A program made the translations under genes and the position numbers. A stretch of DNA of 18,630 nt, taken from Actinomycetes bacterium. Its GTDB lineage: Bacteria > Actinomycetota > Thermoleophilia > Solirubrobacterales > Solirubrobacteraceae. A model generated the notes under the pieces. That model saw only the letters and a program-made list of their open reading frames with translations, made no database searches and had not been told where the DNA came from. The stretch spans positions 1 to 18,630 of the forward strand of contig JAEYAL010000325.1 of assembly GCA_023404805.1 (NCBI GenBank). Direction: 5' to 3'. Below, piece after piece: positions 1 through 7,130 of this stretch (positions are counted from its first letter, which is position 1; each line of letters begins with the position of its first letter).

Positions 1-648
1 CCCGTGGCGGTGCTCGCGGGCGGCGAGCGCGTGCGGGCCGACCGCGTGATCGTCTGCGCCGGACTCCAGTCCGACCTGCTCGCGCGGGCGTCGGGCGCGT
101 CCGCCGAGCCGCGCATCGTGCCGTTCCGCGGCGAGTACTTCGCGCTCACGCCTGCCCGCGCTGAGCTCGTGCGCGGGCTCGTCTACCCCGTGCCCGATCC
201 CGAGCTGCCGTTTCTCGGGATCCACCTCACGCGCCGCGTCGATGGCGGCGTGCTCGTCGGCCCGAACGCCGTGTTGGCCCTCGGCCGCGAGAGCTACCGC
301 TGGCGCGACCTCGACGCCCGGGACGCGGCGGGCCTCGCACGCTGGCCGGCGACGTGGAAGCTCGCGGCGCGGTACCGGCGTGCGGCAGCTGGCGAGCTGT
401 GGCGGTCGGCCAGCCGGCGCGCGTTCGTGGCCGAGGCGCAGCGCTACGTGCCGGCCCTGCGCACGTCCGACGTGGTCCGCGCCCGGGCTGGGATCCGCGC
501 CCAGGCCGTGGATGCCGGCGGGCGGCTGGTCGACGACTTCGTGCTCGACCAGGACGGGCCGATCGCCTGGGTGCGCAACGCGCCGTCGCCTGCAGCGACC
601 TCGTCGCTGGCGATCGCCGAGGAGCTGCTCGCGCGGCTGGACCTCTGA
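1..648 (+). CDS. lhgO: L-2-hydroxyglutarate oxidase, C-terminal part (5' truncated by window)
   Basis: The last ~215 residues of an FAD-dependent oxidase of the DAO superfamily. The family oxidises L-2-hydroxyglutarate to 2-oxoglutarate, passing electrons to the membrane quinone pool (family knowledge). Visible family blocks, in order, are a PFRGEYF segment, then YPVPDPELPFLGIHLTRR, then GPNAVLALGRESY, then GIRAQAVDAGGRLVDDF, and a final NAPSPAATSSLAIAEE that closes the FAD-binding fold. The frame is open to base 1, so the N-terminal GxGxxG dinucleotide-binding half lies outside the window. The E. coli enzyme is about 420 residues, so roughly half is seen. The next gene starts 12 bases downstream on the same strand. 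The related glycerol-3-phosphate dehydrogenase/DAO family is less likely because the VPDPELPFLG and SPAATSSLAI blocks are specific to LhgO. Confidence 0.88.
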   Translation, partial: PVAVLAGGERVRADRVIVCAGLQSDLLARASGASAEPRIVPFRGEYFALTPARAELVRGLVYPVPDPELPFLGIHLTRRVDGGVLVGPNAVLALGRESYRWRDLDARDAAGLARWPATWKLAARYRRAAAGELWRSASRRAFVAEAQRYVPALRTSDVVRARAGIRAQAVDAGGRLVDDFVLDQDGPIAWVRNAPSPAATSSLAIAEELLARLDL

Positions 649-660
649 AATACTCGGCCG

Positions 661-984
661 ATGGCTGCCCCCACCATTGCCCTCGACGCGACCGAACGCA
701 AGCTCCGCGAGCGCGTCCTCAAATGGATCCTGATCGTCTCGTGGATCGACCTGATCCTGCTGCTGCCGCTGCTCTACGGCCTTGCCGCGGGGAACGACTC
801 GCTCAGCCCGATCTTCGGCCCGATCCACGGCACGTTCTTCATCATCGACATCGGCCTGATCGTCTACGGCGCGATGAACAAGTGGTGGGGCTGGTGGTAC
901 CCGGCCGTCACGTTCATCACGACCGGCCCTCCCGGCGCCATCCTGGGCCACGGGAAGGCACGCCGGGAAGCGCTCGGCGAGTAG
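661..984 (+). CDS. Small DUF3817-like integral membrane protein
   Basis: A 107-residue protein with a charged N-terminal stretch (residues 9-21) followed by three hydrophobic segments near residues 22-43, 52-71 and 76-93, and a short basic tail. The PIHG motif at residues 54-57 inside the second helix, and a late GPPGA turn before the last basic residues, resemble the DUF3817 family of small actinobacterial membrane proteins. That family has no established biochemical role. The ATG start follows the lhgO stop by 12 bases with no Shine-Dalgarno-like sequence. Translation could be coupled to lhgO or the mRNA could be leaderless; a TACTCG hexamer at 651-656 is a weak -10-like match. Its stop lies 4 bases from the stop of the convergent gene. 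The coding call is firm; the family name is moderate. Confidence 0.75.
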   Translation: MAAPTIALDATERKLRERVLKWILIVSWIDLILLLPLLYGLAAGNDSLSPIFGPIHGTFFIIDIGLIVYGAMNKWWGWWYPAVTFITTGPPGAILGHGKARREALGE

Positions 985-988
985 CGCG

Positions 989-2059
989 TTAGAGCAGGCC
1001 GACGATCGCGGCGCAGTCCCAGTTCCGGGCTCCTGCGCCGCCGGCCCAGAGCTTGGCGGCGAGGCGGTCCTGCTCCGCCTTGCCGGCCTTGTAGGCGTCG
1101 CTGGTCGAGCCGCCCATGCCCTTCCAGGTCGACGGGATGAACTGGTAGTAGCCCGATGCGCCGGCGCTGTTCGGCGGCAGGTTCTGGCCGCCCGACTCGC
1201 ACTGCACGATCGCCCACGGGATCGCCCACGGGCCGCCGGGTCCAGCCTTGTCGACCGAGGCCTTCTGCTGCGCGGCGATGAGCCGCTTCAGCGTGCGCTC
1301 GGCGCGCTTGCGGTCGGTCCGCGTCGCCTTGAGCGCTTGCAGCCGCGCGGCGCGGGCCTGCGCGAGCGCGGCCCGGCGAGCGGCGAGCGCAGCTGAGCGC
1401 TGGGCGACGGCGTCGCGCTCGCGGCGCACCGCCTCGGTCGCCTCGCGCTGCTCGGGCACCACCTTCTGGAGGCTGCGCTCCAGGCGCGACGTCTCGGCGC
1501 GCGCGGTCTTCACGTTCTTGAGGATGCGCTGGTTGGCCTCGCGGGCGCTCTGCTCGTACTCGACGCGGTCGAGGACCTGCTCGAGACCGTCGCTGTCGAG
1601 GACGATCGTCGCGAGGTCGGGCCGGCCCGCGGTGTAGGCGGCGCGCAGCTGGCCGGCCAGCACCTCGCGGTCGCGGTCGAGGCGGCGCTTCTGGTCGGCG
1701 AGACGCACGCGCGAGGACTTGAGGCGGCTCTCGGTGCGGTCGAGCTTGGCCTGCCAGCGGTCGAGATCAGCCTGCGCCTCAGCTTGGCGGGCTTCAAGGA
1801 CCGCGACGCCCTTCGCGGCGATCTTCTCGAGCTTCTGGAGGCGCGCGGCCGCCGACGCCAGCGACCGCTCGGCCGACTTGCCGCGGTCGATGCGGTTCTC
1901 GACTTCGCCCTGCGTGGCACCGGTGGCGCCGAGCGGCACGATCGACCACAGCGCGAACGGCGCCGTGACGGCCACCGCGGCGATCGCGACGGTGCGGCGG
2001 CCCGGCCGGGTGAGCGCGCCAGGGCGCGGGGTGCGGGGTGCGTCGTCGGGGGCGGGCAT
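989..2059 (-). CDS. Secreted coiled-coil protein with C-terminal lysozyme/Rpf-like transglycosylase domain
   Basis: 356 residues from the ATG at 2059. An N-terminal basic stretch and hydrophobic segment (about residues 20-42) form a signal peptide or anchor, followed by an Ala-Thr-rich region. Residues ~50-265 are an Arg/Ala/Glu/Gln heptad-rich coiled coil like the N-terminal segment of PcsB/CwlO-type peptidoglycan hydrolases. The last ~75 residues form a small lysozyme-fold domain: the QCESGG motif gives the expected catalytic Glu288, followed by GYYQFIPSTW and a closing NWDC (Cys287 and Cys349 may form a disulfide). This domain resembles Rpf and SLT muralytic domains. An in-frame GTG at 2140 would add 27 residues without signal-peptide character, so the ATG is preferred, though neither has a good ribosome binding site. 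Likely role: cell-wall cleavage outside the membrane, with the coil controlling access (inference). Confidence 0.85.
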   Translation of the reverse strand: MPAPDDAPRTPRPGALTRPGRRTVAIAAVAVTAPFALWSIVPLGATGATQGEVENRIDRGKSAERSLASAAARLQKLEKIAAKGVAVLEARQAEAQADLDRWQAKLDRTESRLKSSRVRLADQKRRLDRDREVLAGQLRAAYTAGRPDLATIVLDSDGLEQVLDRVEYEQSAREANQRILKNVKTARAETSRLERSLQKVVPEQREATEAVRRERDAVAQRSAALAARRAALAQARAARLQALKATRTDRKRAERTLKRLIAAQQKASVDKAGPGGPWAIPWAIVQCESGGQNLPPNSAGASGYYQFIPSTWKGMGGSTSDAYKAGKAEQDRLAAKLWAGGAGARNWDCAAIVGLL

Positions 2060-2189
2060 ACAGAAGTGGCTGCAAATGGAATGCGGCCGACCTGCGACGG
2101 TAGCGCCGGTGGCACCAGTTCTGCGCAGGTCGGCATGCACGGAGGTGGACGCAGGTCGCGTTTGCGGTGTCGCGCGGCGTGACAGGGGC

Positions 2190-2213
2190 TAGGCTGCGCG
2201 GCAACCTCCGCGC
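2190..2213 (+). promoter_or_regulatory. Candidate -10 hexamer followed by a stem-loop in the leader of the sulfite-oxidase-like gene
   Basis: TAGGCT at 2190-2195 fits the actinobacterial TAnnnT -10 pattern. It is followed immediately by an inverted repeat, GCGCGG (2196-2201) and CCGCGC (2208-2213), with a 6-base loop. A transcript from this site would start near 2202 and leave a leader of about 50 bases before the GTG start. No convincing -35 lies 16-18 bases upstream; TTGCGG at 2162-2167 is 22 bases away. The stem would overlap the start site, so it could be an operator or chance in GC-rich DNA. Confidence 0.25.
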
Positions 2214-2253
2214 ACCAGCTGCGCCGCTTCCCCGCTCGACCCTCGGAGCCCCC

Positions 2254-2865
2254 GTGCCGCCCATTTCCCGTGGTTTTCTCGGCCGCCGCCATGACGCGCC
2301 GGACCCGTCGCGGGTGCCGCCCGGACAGCACGTCGTGCACGACTGGCCCGTCCTGACCTACGGACCAACGCCACACACCGAGACGGCGGCGTGGACGTTC
2401 AGCGTCGACGGCTCAGTCGGCAAGGCCAAGCGGTGGACGTGGGACGAGTTCCAGGCGCTGCCGCAGGAGACGTTCACGAAGGACATCCACTGCGTGACGA
2501 GCTGGAGCAAGCTCGACACGACGTGGACGGGCGTCTCGCTCGACGTGCTCTTCGGCGAGACCGATCCCACGGGGAAGTTCATCTCGGCCTGGTGCGATGG
2601 CGGGTACACGACGAACTTGCCGCTCGCCGACGTGACCGGCGGCAAGGCGTGGATCGTCCACACCTACGACGGCGCCCCGCTCCCTCGCGACCACGGCGGT
2701 CCTGCCCGGCTGCTCGTGCCGCACCTGTACTTCTGGAAGAGCGCCAAGTGGGTCCGCGGCATCACGGTCACGGAGTTCAACGAGCCGGGGTTCTGGGAGC
2801 AGAACGGCTACCACGACCACGGCGACCCGTGGACCGAGGAGCGCTACGGCGCCAGCTGGCGCTGA
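2254..2865 (+). CDS. Molybdopterin-dependent sulfite-oxidase-like oxidoreductase
   Basis: 203 residues from a GTG start, chosen because GGAG (2245-2248) sits 5 bases upstream and because the protein then begins with the basic GFLGRR stretch usual in this family. It is a single Moco (SUOX-type) domain: the PPGQHVVHDWPVLTYGPTPH opening, a W-F-V-D-G strand, WTWDEFQALP, then the molybdenum-ligand region HCVTSWSKLDTTW with the presumed ligand Cys80, and finally GGPARLLVPHLYFWKSAKW. There is no Tat or Sec signal and no heme domain, so it is probably cytoplasmic, unlike periplasmic MsrP/YedY. The substrate is not deducible; sulfite or an S- or N-oxide are the family options. Its TGA shares an A with the ATG of the flavin reductase downstream, so the two are translated together and the reductase is the obvious electron partner (inference). 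Confidence 0.88.
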   Translation: MPPISRGFLGRRHDAPDPSRVPPGQHVVHDWPVLTYGPTPHTETAAWTFSVDGSVGKAKRWTWDEFQALPQETFTKDIHCVTSWSKLDTTWTGVSLDVLFGETDPTGKFISAWCDGGYTTNLPLADVTGGKAWIVHTYDGAPLPRDHGGPARLLVPHLYFWKSAKWVRGITVTEFNEPGFWEQNGYHDHGDPWTEERYGASWR

Positions 2866-3605
2866 TGGCGAGCCCGAACGACTGGCGCACGGCGGCCGTC
2901 AGCGACGTGATCCGCGAGTCGCCGCGCGCCGTCACGCTGCGCCTCGACGTGCCTGGCTGGCCTGCCGGCCATCACCGCGCTGGGCAGCGCATCGACATCC
3001 GCCTCACGGCGGAGGACGGCTACCAGGCGACCCGCGCCTACTCGATCGCGTCGCCGCCCCAGTGGCCCGCCGTCGACGTGACGGTGGAAGAGATCATGGA
3101 CGGCGAGGTGTCGCCGTACCTCGTGCAGGCCGTCCAAGCCGGGGACGAGCTCGAGATCCGCGGGCCGGTCGGCGGCGCGTTCACGTGGGAGCCGTCCGAC
3201 GGCAGCCCTGTGCTGCTCGTCGCCGGCGGCTCGGGCGTCGTGCCGCTGATGTCGATGGTGCGGACCAAGGTCGCGTCGCTGTCGGACGCCGACCTGCGGC
3301 TCGTGGTCTCGGCCCGCACGATTCCGGACCTCCTCTACCGCGACGAGCTCGACCGGCTCGCGAGCGGCGATCTCATCCAGCGCCATTTCACGCTGACGCG
3401 GCAGCCGCCGCCACCGGACTGGGCGGGCTCCGCACGGCGCGTCGACGCCGAGATGCTGGCAGAGGTCGGTCCTGCGCCGCAGGCCGCGCCGCGGATCTAT
3501 ATCTGCGGCCCGACCGGGTTCGTCGACGCCGCAGCCGATGCGCTGATCGGGCTCGGCCATGCGCCTGCGGCGATCCGCACCGAGCGGTTCGGCCCGACCG
3601 CGTAG
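2865..3605 (+). CDS. FNR-type flavin oxidoreductase, likely electron partner of the Moco enzyme
   Basis: 246 residues. The start is fixed by the TGATG overlap with the preceding stop. It has the ferredoxin-NADP reductase fold: an N-terminal flavin barrel with RAYS at residues 57-60 (flavin phosphate-binding RxYS), a GEVSPYL segment and a GPVGG loop, then a nucleotide-binding domain starting with GGSGVVPL (G121 onwards) and ending with CGP at 214-216 and the ERFG tail. The only cysteine is C214, so no 2Fe-2S domain is present and it is a simple NAD(P)H:flavin module. In the coupled arrangement it would pass electrons between NAD(P)H and the molybdopterin enzyme, directly or through a separate ferredoxin or cytochrome (inference). 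The alternative is an unlinked ferredoxin/flavodoxin reductase. Confidence 0.88.
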   Translation: MASPNDWRTAAVSDVIRESPRAVTLRLDVPGWPAGHHRAGQRIDIRLTAEDGYQATRAYSIASPPQWPAVDVTVEEIMDGEVSPYLVQAVQAGDELEIRGPVGGAFTWEPSDGSPVLLVAGGSGVVPLMSMVRTKVASLSDADLRLVVSARTIPDLLYRDELDRLASGDLIQRHFTLTRQPPPPDWAGSARRVDAEMLAEVGPAPQAAPRIYICGPTGFVDAAADALIGLGHAPAAIRTERFGPTA

Positions 3606-3683
3606 CGCGGCATGTCCCCTTGCGGGGGCGTCCATACTGAATCTGGCGTCTAGCCGGCCCTCCGGTTGCCGATCTGGTGGGGA

Positions 3684-5861
3684 ATGCGAAAACTCGCACC
3701 AGCCCTTGTCGGCCGCGTGACCCGGCGGTCGATCGTCCACAGCCCGCATACCTGGAATGCGACGGCTGCCACGTTCGTGATCTTCGCGATCACCGACCTC
3801 ATCGTATCGTTCACGATCCCGAGCTTCGACGCGGACCGCCTCTACATGCTTGCCGCAGGTGTCGGAGCCGTCGGCGTGATGGTGTTCTTCACGCGCCCGC
3901 CCGAGCGCGGGTCGGTCTGGACGCACCTGCTCGTCGCGGCCGTGTACTGCGGGGTGTCGTTCGCGGTCTTCGCGCATGCGCCGCAGGGCTCGGCTCCGCT
4001 CGTCACCGGGATGTTCATCCCCGTCCTCGCTGCGCTGTGGATCCCCGACCGGCGCCACGCCGCGGCGCACCTGGCGCTCGCTTGCGCGCTGCTCCTCGGC
4101 GCCGCGCTTTCAGGCGGCAACGACGACCAGACCATCGCCGCCGTCCTCTGCTTCCTCCCCGCCCTCATCGCCCTCTACGCGGTCACGACGGTCGTCCTCG
4201 ACGCGCTGGACGCCCAGGCCGCCGTGCTCGACGACCTCGCGCTGCGCGACCCGCTCACCGGCGCTGGCAACCAGCGCCTGCTGGATGGCGAGCTCGCCGC
4301 CGAGCTCACCCGGCACCGCAGCGCAGGTCGGCAGCTGACGGTGGTCGACGTCGGCATCGACCGGTTCGGCGACGTGCTCGAACGCATCGGCAGCGCTGCC
4401 AGCGATGCCGTGCTGCTGGCCGTCTCCCGAGCGCTGCACGCCCTCGCCCCCACCGGCGCGACGGTCGCCCGCGTCGCGGGCGACCACTTCACCGTCCTGC
4501 TGCCCAACACCGGCACCGAGGCTGCCGCGGCGTTCGCCGACGGGGTCGGCCAGGCCCTGCCTGCGCATGTCGGCGGCGGCGCCCTCGGCCTCACCGCTGG
4601 CACGGCGACCTATCCGGAGGACGCTGTCGACGCAGCGACCCTGCTCGACATCGCCGCGCGGCGCCGCGGGAGCTCGCCTGTGCGAACCCCAGCCAGTGCG
4701 GATAGCGCTGACGAAGCGACGCCGTGGCAGGTGATGGTCGGCGGCTTCGACGCCGCCGCGGCACCGCAGCTGCCGCGCCGCGTGCGCCGCGTCGATATCG
4801 CCGCGGACCGCTGGATCTGGCGGGCGATCGGCCTCGGCATCGCCGTGTACTGCCTCGTATCGGCCGCCGCGTGGGCGCTGATCGACGACTTCGCCGCGGC
4901 GTGGTTCCCCATGGCCGCCGCGGCTGGCGCGCTCGGCGGCGCCTCGCTCCTCGTCACGCGACCCGCCCGGATCGAGAGCCCGTGGAACCACGCGGTCGTC
5001 GCGATGGGCTACGTCCTGCCGGTCACCGCGCTCATCGCCGCCGCGCCCAACGCGTCCTGGGCAGCGGCCACCGGCCTGCTGTCGCCGCTGCTTATCACCG
5101 CGCGCCTCACCGACCGCCGCCAGATCGGTGCGCATCTCATCGCGCTCACCGTGCTGCTCACCGTGGCCTCGATCGTCTGCCGCGTCGACGCGCCGACCAT
5201 CGTCGGCGTGCTCGCGCTGGTCACGAACTCCTGGATCCTCGGCGGCTGCACGGTGGTCGTCTTCGAAGCGGCCGAGCGGCAGTCGTCCGAGATCGCGAGC
5301 CTGCTCGTCCGCGACCCGCTCACCGGGGCGGGCAACCGCCGGCTCCTCCTCGACCGGCTCGAGGAGGAGGTCGCCCGGCACGCGACGCTGCAGCTGCCGC
5401 TCGTGTTCGTCGACCTGGAACTGCGGGAGTTCGACTCGCTCGTCCACGAGCACGGCCGACGCGCCGCGAACACGCTGCTGCGGGAGACGGCGGCCGCAGC
5501 CGACCGCATCGCCGGGCCGGGCGCCACGGTCGCGCGCGTCACCGGCGGCCGCTTCTGGCTGCTGCTCCCCCTCACTGGCCTCGACGAGCCGGACCGGCTG
5601 CGCGACTTCCACGAGTCAGAAGGACTTACGGCTGACCGGCTCGCGGCCGACCTGACGGAGGCGATCGAGGAGCTGGCTGGCGACGTCGACATCGCGGTCG
5701 ACATCGGGATCGCGCAGTACCCCGAGGACGCCGTGAACGCCGACGGCCTCGTCGCCCTGGCAGACCACCGGCGGCGGCCGGCCGCCATCGCGCCGGTCGG
5801 GCTCGCCATCGTGCCGGATCCAGGGCTCAGCACGCCGCAGTTGCGCCGGCGGGCAGGCTGA
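3684..5861 (+). CDS. Tandem-duplicated membrane protein with two degenerate GGDEF domains
   Basis: About 725 residues from the ATG at 3684. A TTG at 3666 is an alternative start; GGTGG at 3676-3680 is unusually close to the ATG. The protein is two copies of one unit: a bundle of hydrophobic helices (residues ~27-180 and ~375-525) followed by a GGDEF-family domain. Matching landmarks lie exactly 355 residues apart: TRP at 70 and 425, DPLTGAGN at 189 and 544, and the signature at 265 and 620. Both signatures are broken: AGDHF and TGGRF replace GGDEF. No RxxD inhibitory site precedes either. The second copy also loses the second metal-region Asp (LELREF against GIDRF). Both end at YPEDAV plus a basic run, without the usual AK-G tail. 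Diguanylate cyclase activity is therefore unlikely; GTP or c-di-GMP binding, dimerisation or sensing are possible. No other sensor domain is seen. The gene ends 127 bases from a convergent neighbour, with a hairpin between. Confidence 0.88.
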   Translation: MRKLAPALVGRVTRRSIVHSPHTWNATAATFVIFAITDLIVSFTIPSFDADRLYMLAAGVGAVGVMVFFTRPPERGSVWTHLLVAAVYCGVSFAVFAHAPQGSAPLVTGMFIPVLAALWIPDRRHAAAHLALACALLLGAALSGGNDDQTIAAVLCFLPALIALYAVTTVVLDALDAQAAVLDDLALRDPLTGAGNQRLLDGELAAELTRHRSAGRQLTVVDVGIDRFGDVLERIGSAASDAVLLAVSRALHALAPTGATVARVAGDHFTVLLPNTGTEAAAAFADGVGQALPAHVGGGALGLTAGTATYPEDAVDAATLLDIAARRRGSSPVRTPASADSADEATPWQVMVGGFDAAAAPQLPRRVRRVDIAADRWIWRAIGLGIAVYCLVSAAAWALIDDFAAAWFPMAAAAGALGGASLLVTRPARIESPWNHAVVAMGYVLPVTALIAAAPNASWAAATGLLSPLLITARLTDRRQIGAHLIALTVLLTVASIVCRVDAPTIVGVLALVTNSWILGGCTVVVFEAAERQSSEIASLLVRDPLTGAGNRRLLLDRLEEEVARHATLQLPLVFVDLELREFDSLVHEHGRRAANTLLRETAAAADRIAGPGATVARVTGGRFWLLLPLTGLDEPDRLRDFHESEGLTADRLAADLTEAIEELAGDVDIAVDIGIAQYPEDAVNADGLVALADHRRRPAAIAPVGLAIVPDPGLSTPQLRRRAG

Positions 5862-5898
5862 ACCAACGCCAACCCCGCTCCCGGCGCTTCTCCCCTGT

Positions 5899-5929
5899 GC
5901 AGGTTTGCAGCGCGGCGCCGCAAACCTGC
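5899..5929. terminator. Candidate bidirectional terminator hairpin
   Basis: A perfect 10-bp inverted repeat, GCAGGTTTGC (5899-5908) and GCAAACCTGC (5920-5929). It continues after one mismatch with three more base pairs, leaving a CGG loop. It lies 38 bases after the stop of the degenerate-GGDEF gene and 59 bases beyond the stop of the convergent acyltransferase, so it is placed to end both transcripts. No U-tract follows on either strand, so it would be a stem-only terminator of the kind often proposed in actinobacteria, or simply a barrier to 3' decay. Confidence 0.5.
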
Positions 5930-5987
5930 CGGTGGCGGGGCGCAGAAGTGGTCCCGGCGACGTCGGCTCCGCTGGAGCGCCGGCGGT

Positions 5988-7130
5988 TTAGGACACCCGC
6001 CGCGCCGCCGCCCAATGGCGTGCTGGCGACTCGACCCAGCGGAACGACGCAGCGCCCGCGGCAACCGAGAGCGGTGTCGCGATCGCAAACGCCAGCAACA
6101 CCGAGCGGACGCTGCCATCGGCTGGGACGCCGAGCGTCCACACGAGCAGGCCGATGATCGGGAAGTGCCAGAGGTAGATGCCGTAGCTCCAGCGGCCGAG
6201 CAGCGCCGGCCACGCCGCGCCAAGGCCGCGCGCCGACTCCGACGCCAGGCCGAGACACAGCAGACCGCTCGCGCCAGCGGCTGCGAGCGGGAGCCAGAGG
6301 CTGGCGGTGAACCCGTCCTTGAGGGCCGCGGCCGAGGCGTCCTGCCGGGTGAGGACGACCGCCAGGAGCAGCAGCGCGCCGGTCGCCACCAGGGCCGCCG
6401 ACGTCCGCGTCGGCGGCCGGCGGTGGACGGCGAGCGCCACGGCGACGCCAACCGGGAAGGCCGTCAGCAGCGGGCTGCACACCGAGAGCACGCGGAGCGA
6501 CGGATCGGCGGCGCGCAGCACGACGCCCGCTGCCAGCAGCAGCCCGATCGCTGCGACCGGCCAGCGCACGAGCACCGGCAGGACGAGCACGACCGCGAGC
6601 GAGAAGAGCAGCTCGGGCGTCAGGCTCCAGACGACCGGGTCGACCGCCAAGCCGATCGCGCCGTGGTAGCCCGGCACGAGCCGGCCGAGGCCGCCGAGCA
6701 ACGTCGCGTTGGCAGCGAGCGACTCAGGCGTGAGGGCGCGGCGGACGGCGCCCGGGTCGGCGACGTGGAGGCTTGCGGTCGCGACCGCGACGGCGAGGAC
6801 GACCCAGACCGCGGGCAGCAGCCGGGCACCGCGCCGGACCACGAACGGCCACCAGGCCGCCCGCCCCATCGCCGCCGTGCCTCGCTCGAGCAGGCCGAGC
6901 GCCAAGACGCAGCCCGACAGCACGAAGAACACCTCGACGCCGAGCGAGCCGTGTTTGATGACCCTCCCCAGGGGGCCGAGCGGGTCGAGCGTGCCCGCGC
7001 CGGTGCGGATCCAGCAGTGGTAGGCCAGCACCCACAGCGCGGCCGCGGCGCGCAGGCCGTCGAGCGCCGGCCGGTAGCTCAGGCTCGCCGGCTGGTCCCC
7101 AACCTGGGGCGCGTCAGGCGCAGCGGACAT
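5988..7130 (-). CDS. Acyltransferase family 3 (OafA/NodX-like) membrane protein
   Basis: 380 residues, the usual length for a membrane-only acyltransferase-3 with about ten helices. Family marks are the opening RPALDGLRAAAALWVLAYHCW with the conserved His near residue 43, the GSLGVEVFFVLSGCVLAL block, an RRGARLLPAVW motif after it, and near the C-terminus GRWSYGIYLWHFPI followed by the ESPAR ending. These enzymes move acyl groups (often acetyl from cytoplasmic acetyl-CoA) onto extracytoplasmic sugars or peptidoglycan. There is no C-terminal SGNH domain. Its ATG lies 17 bases inside the end of the upstream GT39-like gene, so the two are probably co-translated and may act on the same surface glycan (inference). 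The acyl donor and acceptor cannot be read from sequence. Confidence 0.92.
   Translation of the reverse strand: MSAAPDAPQVGDQPASLSYRPALDGLRAAAALWVLAYHCWIRTGAGTLDPLGPLGRVIKHGSLGVEVFFVLSGCVLALGLLERGTAAMGRAAWWPFVVRRGARLLPAVWVVLAVAVATASLHVADPGAVRRALTPESLAANATLLGGLGRLVPGYHGAIGLAVDPVVWSLTPELLFSLAVVLVLPVLVRWPVAAIGLLLAAGVVLRAADPSLRVLSVCSPLLTAFPVGVAVALAVHRRPPTRTSAALVATGALLLLAVVLTRQDASAAALKDGFTASLWLPLAAAGASGLLCLGLASESARGLGAAWPALLGRWSYGIYLWHFPIIGLLVWTLGVPADGSVRSVLLAFAIATPLSVAAGAASFRWVESPARHWAAARRVS

Noticed and set aside
651..656. TACTCG before the small DUF3817-like gene as a promoter
   Set aside because: It is too close to the ATG, with no -35 match at a normal spacing, and the gene is 12 bases from lhgO, so co-transcription is simpler.
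3616..3627. Small CCCC/GGGG stem with a 4-base loop after the flavin reductase gene
   Set aside because: Only four base pairs, no U-tract, and such short G/C stems are expected by chance in this base composition.
2844..4070. Open frame on the minus strand across the flavin reductase and the next gene start
   Set aside because: It crosses a real gene boundary and gives a low-complexity Arg/Asp-rich product; the FNR motifs on the plus strand are decisive.
4110..5612. Long open frame on the minus strand opposite the degenerate-GGDEF gene
   Set aside because: The plus-strand product has clear membrane helices and GGDEF landmarks. The antisense product has only charged repeats and no family marks.
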